This document shows, piece after piece, positions 33,502 to 42,641 of a stretch of DNA of 64,000 bases; within the stretch, counting starts at the first letter, position 1; every line of letters starts with the position of its first letter. Source of the stretch: Curtobacterium sp. VKM Ac-2865 (GTDB taxonomy: Bacteria > Actinomycetota > Actinomycetes > Actinomycetales > Microbacteriaceae). The position numbers and the translations under genes were made by a program. Location of the stretch: positions 744,001 through 808,000 of the forward strand of contig NZ_JADKRZ010000001.1 of assembly GCF_015350905.1 (NCBI RefSeq), written 5' to 3'. Below the pieces are notes generated by a model. It was not told the DNA's origin. It saw only the letters and a program-made list of their open reading frames with translations, and ran no database searches.

Positions 33502-34362
33502 TCAGGGGTGGCGGGTGCCCTCGCCCGCCAGGACCGCGCGGTACCCCTCGCGGTACGTCGGGTACGCGAACGTGAACCCGGTCGAGCGGAGCAGCGCGTT
33601 CGACAGCCGCTTCTCGCCGCCGCCCGCACGCCGGTCCGCGTCGCCCTCGGTCCGCACCGGGGGCTCGGGCAGCCCGAGCTCCGTCGCGAGGAACCGCAGC
33701 ACGGCGTCCAGCCGCACGGGTTCGTCGTCGGTGCCGAGCACCACGGGCGGCACGGTGTCGAGCGCGGCGAGGTGCACGAGCGCCGCAGCGGCGTCGTCCC
33801 GGTGGATGCGGTTCGTCAGCATCGACCCGTCGGGCGTCGGCGCGAGGCGGGCTGCGCCACTCCGGACCTGGTCGACGAGCCGCTCGCGGCCGGGTCCGTA
33901 GATGCCCGAGAGGCGCACGAGGACGGCCTCGGGTGCGCGTTCGCGGAGCAGCGCCTCGGCCTCGAGGAGCACGTCCGCCGTGGGCGTGCCGCCGCGCGCC
34001 GGGGTGTCCTCGGTCACGGTCGCGCCGTCCTCGACGTCGTACACGGCCGTCGACGACACGACGAGGACCCGCGGTGCGACACCGGCCGCGGCGATGCCGT
34101 CCAGCACGTTCCGCAGTCCGTCGACGTAGGTCGCGCGGTACTCCTCGACCTGCCGACTGCCCGCGGCGAGCGCCACGACGACGACCTCGGCGTCCTGGTC
34201 GATCGTCGGCACGTCCTGTCGCAGGTCCACGGACCGTCCCTCGATGGGGTCCGGGACGAGCTCGGCGCAGCGTCGGAGTCCGACGACGCGGTGGCCGGCC
34301 GCTGCGAACCGGAGTCCTGCCTCGATGCCGAGGTCGCCGCACCCGGCGATGATCACACTCAC
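33502..34362 (-). CDS. NAD-dependent epimerase/dehydratase-like (YeeZ-type) protein
   Basis: 286-residue extended SDR, close to E. coli YeeZ. N-terminal Rossmann motif GCGDLGIEAGLRFAAAGH, VVSSTAVYDVEDG as the Ser/Tyr segment, LRLSGIYGPGRE-like active-site strand (VRLSGIYGPGRERLV) and NRIHRDDAAAALVHL. The canonical Tyr-x3-Lys is not obvious, so it may bind nucleotide without classical catalysis. GTG 34362 is seven bases after TAGTGT on the minus strand; an in-frame GTG two codons upstream is less well placed. Confidence 0.83.
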   Translation of the reverse strand: MSVIIAGCGDLGIEAGLRFAAAGHRVVGLRRCAELVPDPIEGRSVDLRQDVPTIDQDAEVVVVALAAGSRQVEEYRATYVDGLRNVLDGIAAAGVAPRVLVVSSTAVYDVEDGATVTEDTPARGGTPTADVLLEAEALLRERAPEAVLVRLSGIYGPGRERLVDQVRSGAARLAPTPDGSMLTNRIHRDDAAAALVHLAALDTVPPVVLGTDDEPVRLDAVLRFLATELGLPEPPVRTEGDADRRAGGGEKRLSNALLRSTGFTFAYPTYREGYRAVLAGEGTRHP

Positions 34363-34464
34363 CCCCACGACACTACGGGCCGTGCCCGAACGGGGTGCGG
34401 CCGAGCGTCGGGGCGTCGCCGTATGATCCTGAGCATCCCCTCGTCAACGGAGACGGAGCCCGGC

Positions 34465-36063
34465 ATGCCCGAGACCACCACCATCCCCAGGAGCCGTGCC
34501 ACGGCGTCCGTCGCCGCGATCCTCGCCGAGTCGGCGGCACGGTACCCGGACGACGTCGCCGTCGTGGTCGGCGACCAGCGGACCACCTACGCCGAGCTCT
34601 GGTCCCAGACGCTCGCCTACGCCGGTGCGCTCCGTGCCCGCGGTGTCACGGCGGGCGCCCGCGTCGCGATGCTCGTGCCGAACGTGGCCGACTTCCCCCG
34701 CGTCTACTACGCCACCCTCGCGCTCGGTGCGGTCGCGGTCCCCGTCCACGCGCTCCTGAAGCGCCGTGAGATCGAGTACGTGCTCCGCGACAGCGCGGCG
34801 ACCCTCCTGGTGTGCGCCGCCCCGCTGCTCGGCGAGGGCGCTGCCGGTGCCGCGTTGGCCGGGGTCGACGTCGTCACCGTGCTCGCCCCCGCCGCGTCGG
34901 CTGACGGTGACGACGCCCCGGACCGCCTGGAGGCCCTGGCCGCCTCGAGCGAGCCCCTCACCACGTACGTCCCGCGGGACCCGTTCGACACCGCGACGAT
35001 CCTCTACACGAGCGGCACCACCGGCCAGCCGAAGGGCGCGGAGGGATCGCACTTCGCCCTGCTGGAGCAGGTGAACACGAACCTGCTCACCACGTTCGAC
35101 ATGCACCACGGCGACGTGCTCCTCGGGGCGCTCCCGCTGTTCCACACGTTCGGGCAGACCTGCACGATGAACACCGGGTTCCGCGCCGGCGCGACGATCG
35201 TGATGCTGCCGAAGTTCGACGGCGACTCGGCCCTCGCCGCGATGGTCGAGCACCGGTGCGGGATCTTCATGGGCGTGCCGACGATGTACATGGCGCTGCT
35301 CGACGCGGCGACCCGGAGCGAGGACCGCCCGGCGCTCCGCTACGCGATCTCCGGTGGCGCGTCGCTGCCGCTCGCCGTGCTCGAGCGCTTCCAGCAGGTG
35401 TACGGCGCCCCGGTGCACGAGGGCTACGGACTGACCGAGACCTCCCCCGTCGCGACGTTCAACCACGTCGGCACACCACCGAGGCCGGGCACCATCGGCA
35501 CCCCGGTCTGGGGCGTCGACGTCGAGATCGCGGACGCGGCGACCACCGACCGCACCGTGCTGCTGCCCCGCGGCGAGGTCGGCGAACTCGTCATCCGCGG
35601 CCACAACCTGATGAACGGGTACCTCGACCGGCCCGAGGACACAGCGGCGGCGATCGTCGACGGCTGGTTCCGGACGGGTGACCTCGGCACGAAGGACGCC
35701 GACGGCTACCTGACGATCGTCGACCGGACGAAGGACATGATCATCCGGAACGGCTACAACGTGTACCCGCGGCAGGTGGAGGAGGTCCTCGCGACCCACC
35801 CCGACGTCACCATGGCCGCGGTCTTCGGCGTCCCGCACGAGGTGCACGGGCAGGAGATCGAGGCCGCCGTGGTGCTGCGGGCGGACGCGACCGTGACGCC
35901 GGAGGACCTGGTCGCCTTCGTGTCGGCGGAGATCGCGGCGTACAAGTTCCCCCGCGTCGTGCACGTCCTGGACGCCCTCCCGCTCGGGCCGAGCGGCAAG
36001 GTCCTGAAACGCACCCTCGTCGAGCAGTTCAGCGGACAGGCGGAGCCGGCCACGGCCTCCTGA
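34465..36063 (+). CDS. Long-chain fatty-acid-CoA ligase (AMP-forming)
   Basis: 532-residue ANL-superfamily enzyme that activates a carboxylic acid as acyl-AMP and transfers it to CoA. P-loop ILYTSGTTGQPKGAEGSH, A5 motif YGLTETSP, A7 GWFRTGDLG, A8 IVDRTKDMIIRNGYNVYP and catalytic Lys in GPSGKVLKR (A10) are all present. Length and motifs fit FadD-type or medium-chain ligases. Ribosome binding site GGAGACGGAG before ATG 34465. Convergent with the next SDR gene, seven bases apart. Confidence 0.92.
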   Translation: MPETTTIPRSRATASVAAILAESAARYPDDVAVVVGDQRTTYAELWSQTLAYAGALRARGVTAGARVAMLVPNVADFPRVYYATLALGAVAVPVHALLKRREIEYVLRDSAATLLVCAAPLLGEGAAGAALAGVDVVTVLAPAASADGDDAPDRLEALAASSEPLTTYVPRDPFDTATILYTSGTTGQPKGAEGSHFALLEQVNTNLLTTFDMHHGDVLLGALPLFHTFGQTCTMNTGFRAGATIVMLPKFDGDSALAAMVEHRCGIFMGVPTMYMALLDAATRSEDRPALRYAISGGASLPLAVLERFQQVYGAPVHEGYGLTETSPVATFNHVGTPPRPGTIGTPVWGVDVEIADAATTDRTVLLPRGEVGELVIRGHNLMNGYLDRPEDTAAAIVDGWFRTGDLGTKDADGYLTIVDRTKDMIIRNGYNVYPRQVEEVLATHPDVTMAAVFGVPHEVHGQEIEAAVVLRADATVTPEDLVAFVSAEIAAYKFPRVVHVLDALPLGPSGKVLKRTLVEQFSGQAEPATAS

Positions 36064-36069
36064 CCGGGG

Positions 36070-36831
36070 TCAGCGCGCCGTCCAGCCGCCGTCGATCGGC
36101 AGGGCCGTCCCGGTGACGAGCGAGGCGCCCGCGCCGGCCAGGAAGGTGACCGCCGCCGCGACCTCGCGGGGCTGGCCGATGCGGTGCAGCGCGGCGATGC
36201 GCTCGACGGTGTCCGCGCGGAACGCCTCGTCGGCGAGCGCGGTCTCGGTCCCCTCGGTCTCCACGAACGTCGGTGCGACGGCGTTCACCCGGATGCCGTA
36301 CTGGCCCCACTCGACGGCGAGGCACTTGGTCATGTGGATCACGGCCGCCTTGCTCAGGCAGTAGGACGACTCCCCCGGCAACGCGACGAGGCCGGCCTGG
36401 GACGCGATGTTCACGATCGAGCCGCCGCCGGAGGACCGCATGTGCTTCGCGACGTGCTGCGAGACGAAGAACGTCGACTTGGTGTTGAGTTCCCACACCG
36501 TGTCGAAGTGCTCCTCGGTGACGTCGAGGGCGTCCTCCACGATCCCGCCGCCGGCGTTGTTCACGAGCACGTCGATCGTCCCGAGCTCAGCGACCACCCT
36601 GTCGATCGCCGACCGGCACGCGGCGAGGTCGGTGACGTCCATCGCCACCACGGCCACGCGGCGACCCGTGGCCCGGATGGTGTCGGCGAGTTCGGCGGCG
36701 GCGTCGGGGTCCCGCACGCCGAGGGCGACGTCGGCGCCGTGCTCGGCGAGGTCGAGTGCGATCGCGCGGCCGATCCCGCGTGAGGCGGCGGTGACGAGGG
36801 CGACGGAGCCGTCGAGGGTCAGGGGCTGCAT
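36070..36831 (-). CDS. Short-chain dehydrogenase (FabG-like)
   Basis: 253-residue classical SDR: TAASRGIGRAIA cofactor motif, VLVNNAGGG, active-site Ser in NIASQAG, Tyr/Lys in SSYCLSKAAVIHM, then RVNAVAPTFVETE and the C-terminal TGTALPIDGGW. Full-length and apparently functional. Substrate cannot be deduced. Gluconate-5-dehydrogenase-like and FabG-like enzymes share this layout. ATG 36831 preceded by a weak AGGACACCC. Confidence 0.9.
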   Translation of the reverse strand: MQPLTLDGSVALVTAASRGIGRAIALDLAEHGADVALGVRDPDAAAELADTIRATGRRVAVVAMDVTDLAACRSAIDRVVAELGTIDVLVNNAGGGIVEDALDVTEEHFDTVWELNTKSTFFVSQHVAKHMRSSGGGSIVNIASQAGLVALPGESSYCLSKAAVIHMTKCLAVEWGQYGIRVNAVAPTFVETEGTETALADEAFRADTVERIAALHRIGQPREVAAAVTFLAGAGASLVTGTALPIDGGWTAR

Positions 36832-36893
36832 GGGTGTCCTCAGGGGTCGTGGGACGCTCAGTCTGCACCGCCGCGGCCAGGTGGGAGCAGTCG

Positions 36894-37289
36894 TCAGCGC
36901 GCTTGAGCGGCGTCGAGCCGCTCGTTCGCTCCCCGCCACGACGGCGGCAGGTCGGCCCCGAGGGCGACCCAGTCCACGAACCGGCTGGCCTGCATCAGCG
37001 GACGGGTGTCCGTGGCGAGCGATGCGTGGAGCGGGCCGCGCACGAAGGCCTCGAGCGAGGGCCGGTCGCGCCAGGCCGTGAGGGTGGAGAGCGTCCCCCG
37101 CACCGGCGACACCGCGAACTGGTGGCCGGCGAGTCCTGGCGTGGTCGGGAGGGACTGCCAGAGTCCCTGCGTCGCAGCCATGATGCCGAGCAGCCGTCGC
37201 CGGGACTGGACGGTGAAGCGGGTGGCCATCACGACGTACTCGTGTCCGGCGTCGAGGTCGAGCACGCTCGTCCAGGGAGAGCCAGGCAT
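36894..37289 (-). CDS. Dimeric alpha/beta-barrel monooxygenase-like protein
   Basis: 131 residues. The strands EYVVMATRFTVQS, GLAGHQFAVSPVRGTLSTLTAW and RPSLEAFVRGPLHASL resemble DUF3291/ABM-type small proteins of the ferredoxin-like dimeric barrel fold, a fold used by heme- and quinone-modifying monooxygenases. No cofactor-binding residues can be assigned. The ATG overlaps the stop of the upstream SDR (TGATG), so they are translationally coupled and may act on the same compound under the TetR regulator encoded divergently. Confidence 0.7.
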   Translation of the reverse strand: MPGSPWTSVLDLDAGHEYVVMATRFTVQSRRRLLGIMAATQGLWQSLPTTPGLAGHQFAVSPVRGTLSTLTAWRDRPSLEAFVRGPLHASLATDTRPLMQASRFVDWVALGADLPPSWRGANERLDAAQAR

Positions 37290-38185
37290 CAATCCGCACT
37301 ACGAGCGGTGCCGGTGCCGGTGCTGCCGGTCATGGCCTCGGACGCAGCCCACAGGTCGGCCTGGAGGGTCGCGTCCTGCGCCCGGGCGGAGGCCGTGATC
37401 ACCTGTGCCCCACCGCGCATGTGGAACAGGTGCTCCGGACCGGTGAACGAGCCTCCTGGCAGGTCACCCGTGATCGCGAGCAGCACGGGCAGGGCGCCCT
37501 GGTCCGGCCCCTGGCCGATGACCGGCAGCAGGACGTCCCACAGGCCGGCACGCGTGCCGGCCGGGCGGTCGTAGATGGGCGTCACGACGATCCCGGGGTG
37601 TGCGGCGAGGGCCCGCACGGGCGAGCCGGCCTGACGGAGACGGCGGTCGAGCTCGAGGGTGAAGGCGAGGTTGGCCAGCTTCGAGTCCGCGTACGCCCGA
37701 CCACCCGCGTACGGGCGGCTCTGCCAGTTCAGGTCCGCCAGGTCCAGCCGGCCCATCCGCTCCGCCTGGGAGGACACGGTCACCACGCGCGAGGTGATCC
37801 GGGGCAGGAGCAGGGTCGTCAGGAGGAAGTGCCCGAGGTGGTTCGTGCCGAACTGCATCTCGAACCCGTCGCGCGTGCGACCGAGCGTCGACGCGGACAC
37901 CCCGGCGTTGTTCACCAGGACGTCGATCTGCTCGGTCGTCTCGTCGGCGAAGCGACGGACGGAGGCGAGGTCCGCCAGGTCGAGGGCCCGCACGACGTGG
38001 GTGCCGGCCGCCCCGGGGAGCTCGGCCGCGACGCGCCGGCCCTTGTCGGTGTCGCGGACGGCGAGGACCACCCGGGCGCCCCTGGCAGCGACGGCGACCG
38101 CCGTGGACCGGCCGATCCCGCTGGTGGCGCCGGTGATGAGGATGGTGCGGCCGGCCAGGTCGGCGGTGGGAGTCGAGTTCGTCAT
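37289..38185 (-). CDS. Short-chain dehydrogenase of the retinol/protochlorophyllide reductase-like group
   Basis: 298-residue SDR: TGATSGIGRSTAVAVAARGARV cofactor region (Rossmann), VLVNNAGVS, NHLGHFLLT typical of the RDH/WWOX-like group, Ser in VVTVSSQAE and Tyr/Lys in AYADSKLANLAF. ATG 38185 lies six bases after TACATT, which has a perfect TTGACA 17 bases further upstream: a strong leaderless promoter. Divergent from a TetR regulator. The TGATG junction couples it to the next small gene. Confidence 0.88.
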   Translation of the reverse strand: MTNSTPTADLAGRTILITGATSGIGRSTAVAVAARGARVVLAVRDTDKGRRVAAELPGAAGTHVVRALDLADLASVRRFADETTEQIDVLVNNAGVSASTLGRTRDGFEMQFGTNHLGHFLLTTLLLPRITSRVVTVSSQAERMGRLDLADLNWQSRPYAGGRAYADSKLANLAFTLELDRRLRQAGSPVRALAAHPGIVVTPIYDRPAGTRAGLWDVLLPVIGQGPDQGALPVLLAITGDLPGGSFTGPEHLFHMRGGAQVITASARAQDATLQADLWAASEAMTGSTGTGTARSAD

Positions 38186-38246
38186 GTCGCAAATGTAGAC
38201 GGCGCACACATTGTTGTCAACGTCTACATTGCGGTACGATCGGTCC
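38186..38246. promoter_or_regulatory. Divergent SDR/TetR promoters with inverted-repeat operator
   Basis: Minus strand: TTGACA (38220-38215), 17-base spacer, TACATT (38197-38192), six bases, ATG, near-ideal for a housekeeping sigma factor. Plus strand: TACGAT (38235-38240), six bases, ATG of the TetR gene. AATGTAGAC (38192-38200) and GTCTACATT (38222-38230) form widely spaced half-sites that overlap both promoters. This is a likely operator for the TetR protein. Confidence 0.75.
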
Positions 38247-38822
38247 ATGTCCACTCCGTACCACCACGGCTCGCTGCGGGAGGTCCTCATCGCCGAGGGC
38301 CGCCAGCTGCTCATGGAGGAGGGAGCCCAGGCCGTCACGATCCGCGGGCTCGCCAAGCGCGCCGGGGTCAGCCACAGCGCACCGCTCCGGCACTTCCCGG
38401 ACCGGGACGCGCTCCTCGACGCCATCGCCGCTGAGGGCTTCGACGAGCTCACGGCCGCGCTCGGCACCGCCGACCGCCACGAGGACCTGCACGCCCGCCT
38501 CAGCGACTACGCGCACGCCCACGTCCGCTTCGCCTTCGAGAACGGGCGTCTCATGGAGCTGATGTTCGCGGGCGCTCCCCGCGCGGTCGACTCGCCAGCG
38601 GCTCAGGCGGCGACCCGGTTCTTCGCCCAGGGCGCCGCGATGCTCGGCGAGCAGGGCCAGGGTCGTCCGGGCCCCCTGCCGTACCTGGTCGCCGGCATGT
38701 TCGAGGGCATCAGCTCGTTGGCCAGCACCGGCCGACTCGCGCCGGACCAGGTGGACGAGGTGACCGACGCCGCGGTGGCCCTGCTGCTCCCCGCCGTCGC
38801 GGGACAGCTCGACCAGCGCTGA
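38247..38822 (+). CDS. TetR-family regulator
   Basis: 191 residues with an N-terminal YHHGSLREVLIAEGRQLL start typical of the TetR subgroup carrying the WHG-type C-terminal domain. The helix-turn-helix is AVTIRGLAKRAGVSHSAPLRHFPDRDALL (about 29-57). Likely represses the divergent SDR/monooxygenase pair through the inverted repeat between the genes. Inducer unknown. Confidence 0.9.
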   Translation: MSTPYHHGSLREVLIAEGRQLLMEEGAQAVTIRGLAKRAGVSHSAPLRHFPDRDALLDAIAAEGFDELTAALGTADRHEDLHARLSDYAHAHVRFAFENGRLMELMFAGAPRAVDSPAAQAATRFFAQGAAMLGEQGQGRPGPLPYLVAGMFEGISSLASTGRLAPDQVDEVTDAAVALLLPAVAGQLDQR

Positions 38823-38969
38823 GGACGCTCGCCGACCCACACACGGTCGCCACCATGGCCGGGAGGCCCGGGTCGGTCCCGAACTCCGCCGTCGCCACCC
38901 CCAAGCGGGCGCGCTGGCACGAGAGTCGGGGACGGCCACCAGCGCCGGCGGTCCTCTACGGTGAGCAGT

Positions 38970-39539
38970 GTGGACATCGGACGAGCAATCCTCGGGGCGA
39001 GCGCAGTCGGAGCCGTGGCGTTGGCGGTCGGCTTCGGTGTCGTGGTCGCGCCGGGGAGCACGCTCTCGACCGATGCCAGGGGTGATGGTGGTGGCGTCTG
39101 CGGCACCTACCCGGCCGGGGCGACGTCGGCCGCAGCATGGTTCGCGACCTCGTTCCGGAACGACACCTGGCACGGCATCCGGGTGCGTGACGTCCGAGCG
39201 GTGGAGCTGCACCACCTGGCGCTCTCGCACCTGTCCATCGCCACGAAGCCGACCATGGACAGCCCCGGGCTCGTGATCACCGACGAACCGGACATGCCCC
39301 GCCAGTTCGGCCGCACCGTGCCGATCGACAGCGGCGTCGTGGTGCCGGCACACGGCGAGCTCGTCGTCGTCGGCCGTGTCGTGCTGGACGACGGAGCAGA
39401 CGCCGGTCGACTCCACGGTCTGGTCGTGACCACCGCCGGGCCGCTCGGCACGACCCGCTCGGTCACCGATCCGGAGTCGTTCGGCGTGGGCATCGGGGAA
39501 GGCCACGACCAGTCCGACATCGGGTGCTTCGGCGCCTGA
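38970..39539 (+). CDS. Hypothetical membrane-anchored exported protein
   Basis: 189 residues. An N-terminal hydrophobic helix (about 5-27) could be an uncleaved anchor or signal peptide. The outside part has two cysteines (VCGTY and IGCFG) that may form a disulfide linking N- and C-terminal ends, and a beta-rich body. GTG 38970 is chosen over GTG 38961 because TACGGT (38957-38962) ends seven bases before it, and the earlier GTG lies inside the -10 box. No family recognised. Confidence 0.72.
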   Translation: MDIGRAILGASAVGAVALAVGFGVVVAPGSTLSTDARGDGGGVCGTYPAGATSAAAWFATSFRNDTWHGIRVRDVRAVELHHLALSHLSIATKPTMDSPGLVITDEPDMPRQFGRTVPIDSGVVVPAHGELVVVGRVVLDDGADAGRLHGLVVTTAGPLGTTRSVTDPESFGVGIGEGHDQSDIGCFGA

Positions 39540-39638
39540 CAGCCAGGCGCGGCGTCACGCCGTGGACTGCGGTCCGTCTACGCTGGGTCGACTGCCGAGT
39601 CCCCGCGGGCTCATCGACGAGAGGCAACATCTCCCACC

Positions 39639-41333
39639 ATGCCAGCCCCCCAGCACGCGCTCGACCTGAAGACTCCCCCCGCGCTGAAGCGTGGCGCACT
39701 GCGGGTCACACCGCTCGGCGGCCTCGGCGACGTCGGGCGGAACATGACCCTCTTCGAGCACCGCGGGAAGCTGCTCATCGTGGACTGCGGCGTGCTGTTC
39801 CCCGAGGAGACCCAGCCGGGCATCGACGTCATCCTCCCGGACTTCACCGCGATCCGGGACCGCCTCGACCAGGTGGACGGCATCGTCCTCACCCACGGCC
39901 ACGAGGACCACATCGGCGGTGTCCCGTACCTGTTGAAGGAGCGCCCCGACATCCCCGTGATCGGGTCGAAGCTGACGCTGGCGTTCATCACCGCGAAGCT
40001 CCAGGAGCACGGGATCACCCCGAAGACGCACGAGGTCGCCGCGGGTGACCGGCACGCAGCCGGTCCGTTCGACCTCGAGTTCGTCGCGGTCAACCACTCG
40101 ATCCCGGACGGCCTCGCCGTCGCCATCCGCACGAGTGCCGGCACCGTGCTGCACACCGGCGACTTCAAGATGGACCAGTTCCCGCTCGACCACCGGCTGA
40201 CGGACCTCAACGGGTTCGCCCGGCTCGGTGACGAGGGCGTGGACCTGTTCCTCGTCGACTCGACGAACGCCGAGGTGCCGGGCTTCACCACGGCCGAACA
40301 GGACATCGCACCGGCGATCGACCGGGTGTTCCGCGAGGCCCCGAAGCGCATCGTCGTCTCCAGCTTCGCCAGCCACGTGCACCGCATCCAGCAGGTCCTC
40401 GACGCCGCCCAGCGGCACGGACGCAAGGTCGCCTTCGTCGGGCGGTCGATGGTGCGCAACATGGGCATCGCCGCCGACCTCGGGTACCTGCACATCCCGG
40501 ACGGCCTCGTCGTCGACCTGAAGCGGCTCGGGAAGCTCCCCGACCACAAGAGCGTCCTCATCTGCACCGGCTCACAGGGCGAGCCGATGGCCGCGCTGTC
40601 CCGGATGGCTCGTCGCGAGCACATCATCACGGTCGGTGAGGGCGACACGATCCTGCTGGCGAGTTCCCTGATCCCGGGCAACGAGAACGCCATCTACGGC
40701 GTCATCAACGGGCTCATCCGCTGGGGCGCGACCGTCGTGCACAAGGGCAACGCGAAGGTGCACGTCTCCGGACACGCCAGCGCCGGGGAGCTCGTCTACT
40801 GCTACAACCTGGTCAAGCCGAAGAACGTGCTGCCGGTGCACGGCGAGTGGCGGCACCTCGTCGCCAACGCCGAGCTCGCCGTGCGGACCGGCGTCCCGGA
40901 GGACCGGGTCCTCGTCGTCGAGGACGGCGTCGTGGTGGACCTCGACCGAGGCAGGGCGCGCATCGTCGGTCGCATCCCCGCCCCGTACGTGTTCGTCGAC
41001 GGGACCACCATCGGGGTCGCGACCGAGTCCGCGCTGAAGGACCGTCTCGCCCTGGCGGAGGAAGGGCACATCACCGTCCTCGGCATCTTCGACGAGGGCA
41101 CGCAGAAGCTCGTCGACCCGGTCGAGTTCCTGCCGAAGGGCTTCGTCGAGGAAGCCGGGTGGATGCAGCACGCCGAACAGGTCGCTTCGAAGGCCCTCGC
41201 CGAGGCAGCCGGGCGAGGCCACATCGACGGCTCCGCGGCCGAGCGGGCGATCGCGGAGGGGCTCGAGCGCTGGTTCCTCCGCCGGCACCGCCGCACCCCG
41301 GTGATCACCGCCGTCGTCGTCGACGCCGACTGA
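39639..41333 (+). CDS. rnj: Ribonuclease J
   Basis: 564-residue metallo-beta-lactamase/beta-CASP RNase with endo- and 5'-exonucleolytic activity in RNA decay and maturation. Metal site THGHEDHIGG (His86, His88, Asp90, His91), GDFKMDQFP, beta-CASP motifs with SSFASHVHRIQQ, TGSQGEP and VSGHAS, and the C-terminal RNase J domain (about 455-560) ending in RRTPVITAVVV. Start ATG 39639. In other Microbacteriaceae it usually follows dapA; here a hypothetical gene precedes it. Confidence 0.95.
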   Translation: MPAPQHALDLKTPPALKRGALRVTPLGGLGDVGRNMTLFEHRGKLLIVDCGVLFPEETQPGIDVILPDFTAIRDRLDQVDGIVLTHGHEDHIGGVPYLLKERPDIPVIGSKLTLAFITAKLQEHGITPKTHEVAAGDRHAAGPFDLEFVAVNHSIPDGLAVAIRTSAGTVLHTGDFKMDQFPLDHRLTDLNGFARLGDEGVDLFLVDSTNAEVPGFTTAEQDIAPAIDRVFREAPKRIVVSSFASHVHRIQQVLDAAQRHGRKVAFVGRSMVRNMGIAADLGYLHIPDGLVVDLKRLGKLPDHKSVLICTGSQGEPMAALSRMARREHIITVGEGDTILLASSLIPGNENAIYGVINGLIRWGATVVHKGNAKVHVSGHASAGELVYCYNLVKPKNVLPVHGEWRHLVANAELAVRTGVPEDRVLVVEDGVVVDLDRGRARIVGRIPAPYVFVDGTTIGVATESALKDRLALAEEGHITVLGIFDEGTQKLVDPVEFLPKGFVEEAGWMQHAEQVASKALAEAAGRGHIDGSAAERAIAEGLERWFLRRHRRTPVITAVVVDAD

Positions 41334-41334
41334 G

Positions 41335-42558
41335 TCACCCGGCGACCGAGGCCTGTTCCCTCGCGGGATCGTGGCCTCGGTCGCGGGCGAGCAGCCCGAC
41401 GAGGGGCAGCAGGACGCGTGACTGGAGCACGCGCATCGCCAGGGCGTTCGCGTGGATGCCCCAGCGGTGCTGCGGCGCGACCATGGCCACGCGTCCCGGC
41501 AGCAGTCGCTGCGCTGCAGCAGCCCGGGGGCGCATGGCGGCCTCGTAGGTCTCGAGTGCTGCGTCCACCCGAGCGCTGGACGCGTCCTCGTGCACGGCAT
41601 GCTGCCGGAGGGCCCCGGCCAGTTCTGCTGCTCCGCGGAGACCGAGTGCGGTCCCGAGGCCGCTGAGTGGACTGGCGCACCACGCGGCGTCACCGATGAG
41701 CACCACGCGTCCGTCGGACCAGCTGTCGGGGACGTGGATCTGGTCGTAGGTGTCGAGTGCGAAGTCCGGCGCGGTGCGTGCTGCGTCGAGGAACTCGGCA
41801 GTGCGCCACCCGGTGGTCGCGAACACGGTGTCGAGGAGCGCGAGCTGTTCGTCCCTGTCGCGCGGGACCGAGGATGCCGCGAACGTCAACCCCACCTGCT
41901 GCTGGCCGTCGTGCCCGGGTCGAGCGGTCACACCGCGACGCCCCGGCTCGTTGTAGGACAGCGCCCACCCGTGCAGCGGTGCCGTTCCGGGACGCTCCTC
42001 GAAGGTGAACCAGGCGTGCGCGAGACCGAGGGGCTTCCGGTAGCGGGACTCCGGCCCGAACCGCAGCGCTCGCGTCCGGGAATGGGTGCCGTCCGCTCCG
42101 ACGACCAGGTCGAACACTCCGACCTGCCCGGACCGGAACCGCACCTCGACCCCGTCGACGGTGTCCGTCAGCGCGTCCACCGTGTCCGAGAACCGGTGCA
42201 CGACACCGGCGGCACGGGCTTCGTCGTGCAGGAGCGCTGCCAGGTCGGCCCGCAGGAGTTCCTCGTGCGAGATGAACCCGTGCCCGCCGAACGCCTCGAC
42301 CGGCATCTCGGCCATCCGTGTGCCGTCGGCGCGGATCCACGCGATGCCACGTTGCGGGATCAGTCGTCCGAGCGCCGCGTCGATGATCCCGAGGTCGACG
42401 AGGACCTGCCGCGAGTCGCCCCGCAGGTCGACGGTCTGCCCGCCGGTCCGGAGCTCGGAGGCGATCTCGACCACGGTGACCTGCCATCCGTCCCTGGCGA
42501 GACAGAGCGCCAGGGTGTCGCCGGCGATGCCGGCTCCGACGATGAGCGCGTGCGTCAT
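41335..42558 (-). CDS. FAD-dependent monooxygenase (PHBH/TetX-like)
   Basis: 407-residue group A flavoprotein monooxygenase. GxGxxG in IVGAGIAGDTLALCLARDG, the DG motif LVVGADGTHSRTR and the second FAD motif RVVLIGDAAWCASPLSGLGTAL. Such enzymes hydroxylate aromatics or inactivate antibiotics (TetX, rifampicin monooxygenase). The substrate here is unknown. ATG 42558 preceded by AGGAACGGAG. Divergent from a TetR regulator, so it is probably inducible by its own substrate. Confidence 0.88.
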   Translation of the reverse strand: MTHALIVGAGIAGDTLALCLARDGWQVTVVEIASELRTGGQTVDLRGDSRQVLVDLGIIDAALGRLIPQRGIAWIRADGTRMAEMPVEAFGGHGFISHEELLRADLAALLHDEARAAGVVHRFSDTVDALTDTVDGVEVRFRSGQVGVFDLVVGADGTHSRTRALRFGPESRYRKPLGLAHAWFTFEERPGTAPLHGWALSYNEPGRRGVTARPGHDGQQQVGLTFAASSVPRDRDEQLALLDTVFATTGWRTAEFLDAARTAPDFALDTYDQIHVPDSWSDGRVVLIGDAAWCASPLSGLGTALGLRGAAELAGALRQHAVHEDASSARVDAALETYEAAMRPRAAAAQRLLPGRVAMVAPQHRWGIHANALAMRVLQSRVLLPLVGLLARDRGHDPAREQASVAG

Positions 42559-42641
42559 GAGGATGCTCCGTTCCTGCAACTGGTGTTGCGTTAGTAGCTG
42601 GAGCATACCTAATGCAGTCAAATGTGCAATAGGCTGGCCGC
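42559..42641. promoter_or_regulatory. Divergent flavoprotein/TetR promoter region
   Basis: AT-rich for this genome. Holds TAGGCT (42630-42635) six bases before the TetR ATG. GCATACCTAATGC (42603-42615) has outer arms GCAT/ATGC and is a candidate operator. On the minus strand TTGACT (42621-42616) may be the -35 of the flavoprotein gene. Confidence 0.5.

Noticed and set aside
38961-38969. GTG 38961 as start of the exported hypothetical protein
   Set aside because: It lies within the TACGGT -10 box. The GTG at 38970 has the standard seven-base spacing.
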